From positions 1-26,472 of the IMG/VR virus record IMGVR_UViG_3300028388_006348: DNA of 26,472 bases. One strand, 5' to 3'. A model generated the notes under the pieces. That model was not told where the DNA came from. It did not search any database and was given only the letters and a program-made list of their open reading frames with translations. How positions within the stretch are numbered: position 1 is the first letter of the stretch; each line of letters starts with the position of its first letter. The translations under genes and the position numbers were made by a program. This stretch comes from a virus. Positions 20,690-26,472 of the stretch are shown here, one piece after another.

Positions 20690-20731
20690 TCAAACGGCAC
20701 AAAGTACTAATCATGTACTTAAGTCACCCAA

Positions 20732-20752
20732 CTGTAAGTATTTAGCTCACAG
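20732..20752. promoter_or_regulatory. late-promoter activator site (TGT-N13-ACA) upstream of FI
   Basis: CTGTAAG...CTCACAG with TGT at 20733-20735 and ACA at 20749-20751, 13 nt apart, 93 bp before the FI start. Matches the sites before W and between P and O, and corresponds to P2's F promoter. Predicted transcription start near 20797. Confidence 0.75.
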
Positions 20753-20844
20753 ACCCATCAACTGCCCTGCTCCGGCTGCCGTGGACACACTGGCCGCAAC
20801 ACCCAGCGGGTCGGCCTGCGCCGCCCACCAGCCAGGAGCACCCC

Positions 20845-22017
20845 ATGCCCGAAACCTATCACCACGGCGTGCGCGTTGTTGAAATCAACGACGGCACCCG
20901 AACCTTGCGCACGCCGTCCACCGCCATCATCGGTTTGGTGGCCACGGCGGCCGATGCCGATGCCATCGCCTTCCCATTGAACGAACCCAAGCTGATCACC
21001 GACATCGATGCCGCTTTAGTCGACGCCGGTAGCCAAGGCACACTGGCGCAAACGCTACGGCTGATCGGCCAGCAAGCCCAGCCATTCGTTGTGGTGGTGC
21101 GTGTCGCCGAAGGGGCCGACCTGGAAGAGACCGACGCCAACGTCATCGGCGGCGTTTCGGAAGACGGTCGCAAAACCGGCCTGCAAGCCCTGCTCACCGC
21201 CGAGCAAAAGCTGGGCGTTAAACCGCGCATCCTGGGCGCACCGGGGTTAGACACCCAAAACGTCACCGTCGCCGGCGTCACCCTGGCGCAGCAACTGCGC
21301 GGCTTTTTCTATGCGGGCTGCGACACGTCTGACACCAAAGAAGACGCCGCCAGCTACCGCGCGGGCTTCGATGCGCGCGAGCTCATGCTCATCTGGCCGG
21401 ACTGGCAAGCCTTCGATACCGAAGCCCAAAGCACCCTCACTGCCCCCGCCACCGCCGTTGCTCTGGGCTTGCGCGCCCAGATCGACGCCACCGTCGGTTG
21501 GCACAAAACGCTGTCGAACGTCGCCGTAAACGGCGTCACCGGCATCAGCAAAGACGTGCATTTCGATCTGCAAAACCCGGCCACCGACGCGGGCTATTTG
21601 AATACCGCCGACGTGACGACCTTAATCAACCGCAACGGCTTCCGCTTCTGGGGCTCGCGCACTTGCGCCAGCGACCCCTTGTTCGCATTCGAGAACACCA
21701 CCCGCACCGCTCAGGTCATCGCCGACACCATCGCCGAAGGCCATCAATGGGCGGTCGATAAACCGCTGCACCCCAGCCTTGCGCGCGACATCGTCGAAGG
21801 CATCAACGCCGCCTTCCGTCGGCTGAAAAACCAGGGCTTCATCATCGACGCCAACGCCTGGTTCAACCCAGCCCAGAACAGCGCCGACGATCTCAAAGCC
21901 GGCCGCCTGGTCATCGACTACGACTACACCCCAGTGCCGCCGCTGGAAAACTTGCTGCTGCAACAGCGCATCACCGACCGCTACCTGATCGACTTCGCCA
22001 GCCGCGTCTCAGCCTGA
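20845..22017 (+). CDS. FI: contractile tail sheath protein (P2 gpFI family)
   Basis: 390 aa, P2 gpFI 396 aa. AGGAGC precedes the ATG. Typical: YHHGVRVVEINDGTRTLRTPSTAIIGLVATA (4-34), the central ELMLIWPDWQAF (about 175-186), SKDVHFDLQNPATDAGYLNTADVTTLINRNGFRFWGSRTCASDPLFAFENTTRTAQVIADTI (about 235-296), and the C-terminal handshake strands (IDYDYTPVPPLENLLLQQRITDRYLIDF). It contracts to drive the tube through the envelope. First gene of the F operon. Confidence 0.97.
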   Translation: MPETYHHGVRVVEINDGTRTLRTPSTAIIGLVATAADADAIAFPLNEPKLITDIDAALVDAGSQGTLAQTLRLIGQQAQPFVVVVRVAEGADLEETDANVIGGVSEDGRKTGLQALLTAEQKLGVKPRILGAPGLDTQNVTVAGVTLAQQLRGFFYAGCDTSDTKEDAASYRAGFDARELMLIWPDWQAFDTEAQSTLTAPATAVALGLRAQIDATVGWHKTLSNVAVNGVTGISKDVHFDLQNPATDAGYLNTADVTTLINRNGFRFWGSRTCASDPLFAFENTTRTAQVIADTIAEGHQWAVDKPLHPSLARDIVEGINAAFRRLKNQGFIIDANAWFNPAQNSADDLKAGRLVIDYDYTPVPPLENLLLQQRITDRYLIDFASRVSA

Positions 22018-22032
22018 TAGGAGCCAACCCCC

Positions 22033-22542
22033 ATGGCACTGCCCAAGCAACTGAAAGACTTCAACCTGTTCGGCGACGGCGAAAACTGGCAAGGCCAGAT
22101 CCCCGAACTGAACATCCCCAAGCTCGCCCGTAAGGCTGAGGAATACCGAGCCGGCGGTATGGACGGCACGGTCGAGATCGACCTGGGTATGGAAAAAATC
22201 GAATTCGAGTGGACCGCCGGCGGCCTCATCGATGCCATCTTCGATGGCTTCGGTGCACCCACGCTCGATGCCAACCAACTGCGCTTCACCGGCGCCTACA
22301 TGCGCGACGACACCGCCGAAACCGTGGCGGTGGAAATCATCGTGCGCGGCCGCCACCGCGAGATCGACCCCGGTACCGCCAAAGCCGGCAACAACAACCA
22401 GATCGGCGTGGTCACCAGTTGCAGCTACTACAAGCTGATCGTCGATGGCGAAGACGTCATCGAAATCGACGTGCCTGGCTACGTCTTCAAAATCCGTGGC
22501 GAAGACCGACTCGCCGCCAAACGCACCGCCCTCGGCCTGTAA
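22033..22542 (+). CDS. FII: major tail tube protein (P2 gpFII family)
   Basis: 169 aa, P2 gpFII 172 aa. AGGAG before the ATG, 15 bp after FI. N-terminus MALPKQLKDFNLFGDGENWQGQIPELNIPKL, YRAGGMDGTVEIDLGMEKIEFEWTAGG (about 39-65) and ITSCSYYKLIVDG-like TSCSYYKLIVDGEDVIEIDVPG (about 129-150) are family hallmarks. Hexameric rings stack to form the inner tube, with length set by T. Confidence 0.97.
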   Translation: MALPKQLKDFNLFGDGENWQGQIPELNIPKLARKAEEYRAGGMDGTVEIDLGMEKIEFEWTAGGLIDAIFDGFGAPTLDANQLRFTGAYMRDDTAETVAVEIIVRGRHREIDPGTAKAGNNNQIGVVTSCSYYKLIVDGEDVIEIDVPGYVFKIRGEDRLAAKRTALGL

Positions 22543-22551
22543 GGAACCCTC

Positions 22552-22863
22552 ATGACCGACATCCCTGACGCTCAGCCAGCCAACCAGTTCGAGACCATTG
22601 AGCTCGACACCCCGCTCAAACGCGGCAACAAGACCATCAAAGACATCACCCTGCGCCGCCCCAAAGCCGGCGAGTTGCGCGGCCTGAGCATGACCGACCT
22701 GCTCAACCTCGACGTGAACGCCACCATCACTCTGCTGCCGCGCATCAGCCAACCGGCGCTCACCGAAGCCGAACTGCGCGACATGGACGCCAGCGAAATC
22801 GCCAACCTGGGTGGTGCGGTGGTCGATTTTTTGTTGCCGAAGCGCGCGCGGCGGAACGGCTAA
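22552..22863 (+). CDS. E: tail assembly protein E (P2 gpE family)
   Basis: 103 aa, AAGGAA upstream. Matches P2 gpE (IELDTPLKRGNKTIKDITLRRPKAGELRGLSMTDLLNLDV..., TLLPRISQPALTEAELRDMDASEIANLGG). A tail-assembly chaperone that acts with tape measure T and is absent from mature tails. Near its end it contains the slippery heptamer T TTT TTG (22827-22833), which allows synthesis of the longer E+E' form. Confidence 0.95.
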   Translation: MTDIPDAQPANQFETIELDTPLKRGNKTIKDITLRRPKAGELRGLSMTDLLNLDVNATITLLPRISQPALTEAELRDMDASEIANLGGAVVDFLLPKRARRNG

Positions 22864-23015
22864 ACGCCCACCTCAGCGAGCGCGTGGAAGACGCCATGGC
22901 CGACCTCGCCGTCACCTTCCACTGGCCGCCCGACACCCTGGCGGCCATGTGGCTCGCTGAACTGGCCGACTGGCGCGAACGTGCCCGCCAGCGCACCCAA
23001 CCCGAGAACGAGTAA
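22552..23015 (+). CDS. E': tail assembly fusion E+E' made by -1 frameshift
   Basis: join(22552..22833,22833..23015), 154 aa. At GA T TTT TTG the ribosome can slip back one base, reading GTT from 22833 and passing the E stop. The -1 frame is open for 60 codons and ends TAA at 23013-23015, directly against the T start. The extension HLSERVEDAMADLAVTF, HWPPDTLAAMWLAELADWRERARQR closely resembles the P2 E' domain (HWPP...LEEL..WRERA). The heptamer is identical to the P2 one. Both products together chaperone the tape measure, as lambda G/GT do. Confidence 0.92.
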
Positions 23016-24896
23016 ATGGCCCGCGACCTCAACCTTCAGGTACTGTTCAACGCGGTCGACCGCGTCACCGGCCCGCTGCGCACCATCCAGCGCGGCGGCA
23101 GCCTCACCGCTCGGGCCCTGAAAAACAGCCGCGACGAAGTCAAAAAGCTCAACCAGGCACAAAGCCAGGTGCGCGGCTTCCAGCAATTGCGCGATGGCCT
23201 GCGCCAAACCTCCACCCGGCTCGATGACGCCCGCGAACGGGTGCGCCAACTGCGCGAAGCCCAGCAGCGTGGCGAAGGCACCACCGCCCAGTGGCGCCGG
23301 CAAATGCGCCAAGCCAACGAAGCGGTGCGCGACCTCACCGAACGCCAGAAAACCCAAACCCGCGAGCTGGGCGATTCCCGTCGGGCACTGCGCCAGGCGG
23401 GCATTAACACCCGCAACCTGGCTAGCGAAGAAGAACGGCTGGAACGCCAACTGCAACGCGCCAACAACCGCATACAGCGCCAGCAACGCTTCCTGGAACG
23501 GCTCGGTAAAGCCGACCTCAGCGGCCGCTTTCGCAACATGCGCACCGAGGTGGGCCAGTTTGGCCGCCGTGCCGTGTTCGCCGGCGCAGCGGCCGCCGGT
23601 AGCCTGTTCGCACTGACCAACTCCACCGCCAGCCTGGGTGACGAAGTCGCCAAGACCGGCGACAAAATCGGCATCAACCTCGGCACCTTCCAGGAACTGC
23701 GCTACGCCGCCGAACGCTCAGGCGTGGCCACCGCCTCCTTCGATTCCAGCCTGGAGCGGTTCGTTAAACGCCTGGGCGAAGCCCGCTCTGAGACCGGCGC
23801 CGCCAAAAAAGCCTATGAGGAACTGGGCCTGTCGGCCACCGAGCTCAGCCAACTCGACCCCGACGACGCCCTGGCACAAGTGGCCGACCGCCTCGATGCC
23901 GTCGAAAACCACGCACAAAAAGTCGCCTTGGCCGCGCAATTGTTCGGCCGCGAAGGCGTGTCGATGCTCAACATGCTGCGCGGCGGCAGCGCCGGTTTGC
24001 AGCAGCTCCAAGCCGATGCCCGACGCACTGGCTACGTGCTCAGCGAAGAGGCTGCGCGCGATGCCGAAACCTTCAAAGACCGCCTGCTCGATGCCCAACT
24101 CGGCCTGCAAGGCATGAAAAACACCATCGGCGCAGCACTCATGCCCGCCGTGAGCAACATGATGCGCGACCTCTCGCGCTGGATGGGCGAGAACCGCGCC
24201 CAGGTGCAGGCATTCGCCACGGAGTTCGGCCAGCGTTTCCGCGCCGCCGTGCCAATCATCGTCAGCTTGGCTCAGGGCGTTGCTGCAGGTGCAGCCGCCT
24301 TTGGCAGCGTGACCAAAGCGTTGGCTAACGTGGTCGGCGGGTTCGATAACCTGGGCATTATTCTGGCTGGTCTGTTCGCACTGAAACCGGTGCTGGCCAT
24401 TCTCGGCCTGGGCCAGGCACTGTTCACGGCCGGCGCAGCCGTCATCGGTCTGGCGGGCGGATTACCGGCCATCGCGGCCGGCATCAAAGCCGTCAGCCTG
24501 GCCATGATGACCAACCCCATTGTGCTGGCCATCACCGCCATCGTCGGTGCCATCGCCCTGCTGATCCGCTATTGGGACCGCGTAAAAGCCATCTTCGACA
24601 AACTGCCGGACTGGCTCACCGGTGGCGGTGGCGAATACCAGACCGCCGGTGCGCGTCGGCAAGCCGCCCGCAACGTCGCCACCAGTGCCAGTGAAGCCAG
24701 CGCGGTGCGGCTCGATACCGGCGCACCGGTGCGCACCACCAGCCACACCCGCGTGGAGCAAAACAACCGCATCGAGATTAACGCCCAGCCCGGCCAAAGC
24801 CCGGAAGACATCGGCCGCGAAGTCGAACGTGCCTTGGCGCGCTATGAACAACGCGCCCAATCGCGGCAGCGCTCAGCCCTGCGCGACATCGATTAG
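23016..24896 (+). CDS. T: tail tape measure protein (P2 gpT family)
   Basis: 626 aa, against 815 in P2, predicting a shorter tail since tube length scales with this protein. It starts one base after the E' stop without its own Shine-Dalgarno, so initiation probably depends on E' translation. Residues 25-175 are a long Arg/Gln-rich coiled coil (VRGFQQLRDGLRQTSTRLDDARERVRQLREAQQ...). The conserved tape-measure core is at about 215-400 (LFGREGVSMLNMLRGG...). Several hydrophobic Ala/Gly-rich helices lie at about 410-520 (LVAAGAAAFGSV..., LAGLFALKPVLAILGLGQ), which may insert into the host membrane. Confidence 0.95.
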   Translation: MARDLNLQVLFNAVDRVTGPLRTIQRGGSLTARALKNSRDEVKKLNQAQSQVRGFQQLRDGLRQTSTRLDDARERVRQLREAQQRGEGTTAQWRRQMRQANEAVRDLTERQKTQTRELGDSRRALRQAGINTRNLASEEERLERQLQRANNRIQRQQRFLERLGKADLSGRFRNMRTEVGQFGRRAVFAGAAAAGSLFALTNSTASLGDEVAKTGDKIGINLGTFQELRYAAERSGVATASFDSSLERFVKRLGEARSETGAAKKAYEELGLSATELSQLDPDDALAQVADRLDAVENHAQKVALAAQLFGREGVSMLNMLRGGSAGLQQLQADARRTGYVLSEEAARDAETFKDRLLDAQLGLQGMKNTIGAALMPAVSNMMRDLSRWMGENRAQVQAFATEFGQRFRAAVPIIVSLAQGVAAGAAAFGSVTKALANVVGGFDNLGIILAGLFALKPVLAILGLGQALFTAGAAVIGLAGGLPAIAAGIKAVSLAMMTNPIVLAITAIVGAIALLIRYWDRVKAIFDKLPDWLTGGGGEYQTAGARRQAARNVATSASEASAVRLDTGAPVRTTSHTRVEQNNRIEINAQPGQSPEDIGREVERALARYEQRAQSRQRSALRDID

Positions 24897-24908
24897 GAAG
24901 CCCACACC

Positions 24909-25388
24909 ATGATGATGACCCTCGGCCTGTTCGTATTCGCCCTGCCTACCGCCGCCTACCAGCAACTGGCCCGCACTACGGCCTGGCGTCATGCTGAACA
25001 AGCCCGCGTCGGTGCACGCCCGGCCTACCAATACGCAGGCCCCGGCAGCGACACCCTCACGCTCACCGGCACCCTGTTCCCAGAATTCACTGGCGGCCGC
25101 CTCTCGCTCGACCTGCTGCGCACCATGGCCGACACGGGCAAGGGCTGGCCCCTCATCGAGGGCACCGGCCGGCTCTATGGCAACTGGGCCATCACCGCCA
25201 TCAACGAAACCGACAGCGAACACCTGCGCGACGGTGCACCGCAGAAAATCGACTTCACCGTCGAGCTGGTGCGCGTCGACGACCGCAATCTCGACCTGCT
25301 CGCCACCGGCATCAACGCCGCCCTCTCGGGCGCTACAGGCTTGCTGGCCGGGCCACTGAACAGCCTGCGCGACCGGTTGGGCTTATGA
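24909..25388 (+). CDS. U: tail protein U (P2 gpU family)
   Basis: 159 aa, P2 gpU 159 aa. AGGAAG precedes three consecutive ATGs (24909, 24912, 24915); the first has the best spacing. Family motifs: LGLFVFALPTAAYQQLARTTAWRHAEQARVGARPAYQYAGPGSDTLTLTGTLFPEFTGG (4-62) and ADTGKGWPLIEGTGRLYGNWAI (about 74-95). A LysM-free hub/tube-end protein that bridges tube and baseplate hub. Overlaps D as ATGA. Confidence 0.95.
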   Translation: MMMTLGLFVFALPTAAYQQLARTTAWRHAEQARVGARPAYQYAGPGSDTLTLTGTLFPEFTGGRLSLDLLRTMADTGKGWPLIEGTGRLYGNWAITAINETDSEHLRDGAPQKIDFTVELVRVDDRNLDLLATGINAALSGATGLLAGPLNSLRDRLGL

Positions 25389-26410
25389 CGCTACAAAGCC
25401 GTGCCCAACAAGCCCTCAAAACCACCCACCGGGCCGCCACCTTTCAATTGACCGTGAACGGGCAAGACATCAGCGCCACCGTACGCCCTCGGCTGGTGAG
25501 CCTGACCCTCACCGACCACGGCGGTTTTGAAGCCGACACCCTGGAAGTGACCCTCAGCGACTACGACGGCCAGCTCGCCATTCCACCACGCGGTGCCAAG
25601 CTCACGCTCAAACTCGGCTGGCAAGGCCAGGCGCTGATCGACAAAGGCAACTACACCGTCGACGAAGTGAGCCACCAAGGCCCGCCCGACCAACTGATTC
25701 TGCGCGCCCGCTCAGCCGACCTGCGCGGCAGCCTGCCCGGCCGCAAAAGCCGCAGTTGGGAAGCCATCACCCTCGCCGACCTGGTGCAAACGTTGGCGAG
25801 CGAACACGACCTCACGCCGCGTGTGAGCCCGACCCTCGCCGGTGTGCAGCTCGAATCCCTGCACCAAACCGACGAAAGCGACCTAAACCTGCTCACCCGT
25901 GTCGCCAGCGACCACGATGCCATTGCCGCCGTGAAAGCCGGTTTCCTGTTGCTGTTGCCACACGGTGCCAGCGCCAACGTGAGCGGCCAGCCATTGCCCA
26001 CGCTCAGCCTGAACCGCACCGACCTCGCCGACCACAACTGGACTCTGGCCGACCGCGAAGCCGTGACCGGCATCAAAGCCTGCTGGCACAGCGAAGACGA
26101 CGCCGAACGCCAGGAAGTACTCGTCGGCGACGCCACCCGCACCCAAAGCCTGCGAGGCACCTACGCCAACGAAGAACGCGCCACCATCGCCGCCAACGCC
26201 GAACTGCAACGCCGCCAGCGCGCGCCCATTGAACTGCAACTGCGCCTCGCCATCGGCCAGCCGGATCTCATTGCCGAAACCCCAATCAGCGTGAACGGCA
26301 TCAAGCCCGACATCGACGCGCAGCGCTGGGTAGCCACCCAAGTCACCCACACCCTCAGCGACACAGAGGGCCTTGTAATCCCCCCACAAAACCACTGCAG
26401 TTATAAGTAG
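25385..26410 (+). CDS. D: baseplate hub / late control protein D (P2 gpD family)
   Basis: 341 aa, P2 gpD 387 aa. N-terminal hub domain (FQLTVNGQDISATVRPRLVSLTLTDHGGFEADTLEVTLSDYDGQLAIPPRGAKLTLKLGW), the DEVSHQGPPDQLILRARSADLRGSLPGRKSRSWE motif (about 85-121), LLTRVASDHDAIAAVKAGFLLLLPHG, and the C-terminal RWVATQVTHTLSDTEG. It forms the trimeric hub on which the spike sits. After SDTEG the last 12 residues (LVIPPQNHCSYK) do not look like the usual family ending, where a short beta-strand (GFTT.LELE type) is expected. Confidence 0.94.
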   Translation: MTLQSRAQQALKTTHRAATFQLTVNGQDISATVRPRLVSLTLTDHGGFEADTLEVTLSDYDGQLAIPPRGAKLTLKLGWQGQALIDKGNYTVDEVSHQGPPDQLILRARSADLRGSLPGRKSRSWEAITLADLVQTLASEHDLTPRVSPTLAGVQLESLHQTDESDLNLLTRVASDHDAIAAVKAGFLLLLPHGASANVSGQPLPTLSLNRTDLADHNWTLADREAVTGIKACWHSEDDAERQEVLVGDATRTQSLRGTYANEERATIAANAELQRRQRAPIELQLRLAIGQPDLIAETPISVNGIKPDIDAQRWVATQVTHTLSDTEGLVIPPQNHCSYK

Positions 26411-26453
26411 AAAATTCCATTACAATTGAACGCAACTAGGAGTTTTCTGAACC

Positions 26454-26472
26454 ATGCGACAATCACGCTATT
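26454..26472 (+). CDS. start of a downstream gene, cut by the window edge
   Basis: ATG at 26454 preceded by AGGAG (26438-26442, 11-base spacing). Six codons are visible (MRQSRY). In P2 the ogr activator gene follows D, but these residues do not resemble an Ogr N-terminus. Too little to identify. The 43-bp gap after D has no terminator hairpin with a T-run. Confidence 0.35.

Noticed and set aside
20643-20882. 79-aa + ORF bridging the resistin-like gene and FI
   Set aside because: It covers the late-activator site, has no RBS and no protein-like pattern; the interval is regulatory.
1-26472. CRISPR arrays, tRNA genes, rRNA, insertion sequences, att core repeats
   Set aside because: No regularly spaced short repeats, no cloverleaf, no transposase, and no duplicated att-like core was seen between the window ends; the attachment sites and integrase are probably outside.

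Overview
The window is most of a P2-like (Peduovirus-type) temperate phage genome, almost certainly an integrated prophage in a GC-rich gammaproteobacterium. Nearly all P2 morphogenesis genes are present in P2 order: Q and P leftward, then O N M L X, lysis genes, R S, W J I H, FI FII E/E' T U D rightward. The core is GC-rich. Several inserted stretches are clearly AT-richer (168-1877, 13505-14770, about 17200-18235, 19640-20780) and look like cargo. The host genus cannot be named from this sequence alone. No integrase, CI/Cox, replication protein A or Ogr gene lies inside the window.

Layout. 1-1877: a leftward two-gene AT-rich cassette of zinc-ribbon proteins (353 aa, and a 207-aa DUF4145 protein), sitting where P2 carries its old/tin immunity genes. 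1990-2603: a C4-type antisense RNA module (promoter, target boxes, terminator, RNA core, second target boxes) leading into a 109-aa gene. 2724-3484: a small membrane protein and a 145-aa protein of unknown function. 3706-4024: a non-coding block with 34-bp inverted repeats and eleven GTAACA hexamers that looks like an iteron replication or partition site. 4183-4217: a P2-like cos site. 4272-5039: an SRAP (HMCES/YedK) protein.

5029-13504: portal and terminase (leftward), then scaffold, capsid, small terminase, head completion, gpX, two holins, a DUF5675 protein as the only lysis-enzyme candidate, a small membrane protein, and tail completion R and S. 13505-14770: hicA and hicB, unusually separated by two tandem copies of a structured 226-bp non-coding repeat. 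14780-20752: baseplate W J I, tail fibre, a small lipoprotein, a displaced and short gpV spike, an unknown 241-aa protein, a PAAR tip, an unknown 91-aa protein, and a membrane-anchored collagen-like protein whose cysteine-rich C-terminus closely matches animal resistin. 20845-26410: sheath, tube, E/E' with a T TTT TTG frameshift site, tape measure, U and D. A new gene begins at 26454.

Regulation. Three copies of a CTGTAAG-N10-ACAG (TGT-N13-ACA) dyad sit exactly where P2 has its late promoters (between P and O, before W, before FI). They are very probably the binding sites of this phage's Ogr-like late activator and define its late transcription units. The most original observations are the resistin-like protein, the repeat-split hicAB locus, the C4 RNA switch, the iteron block and the late-activator sites.
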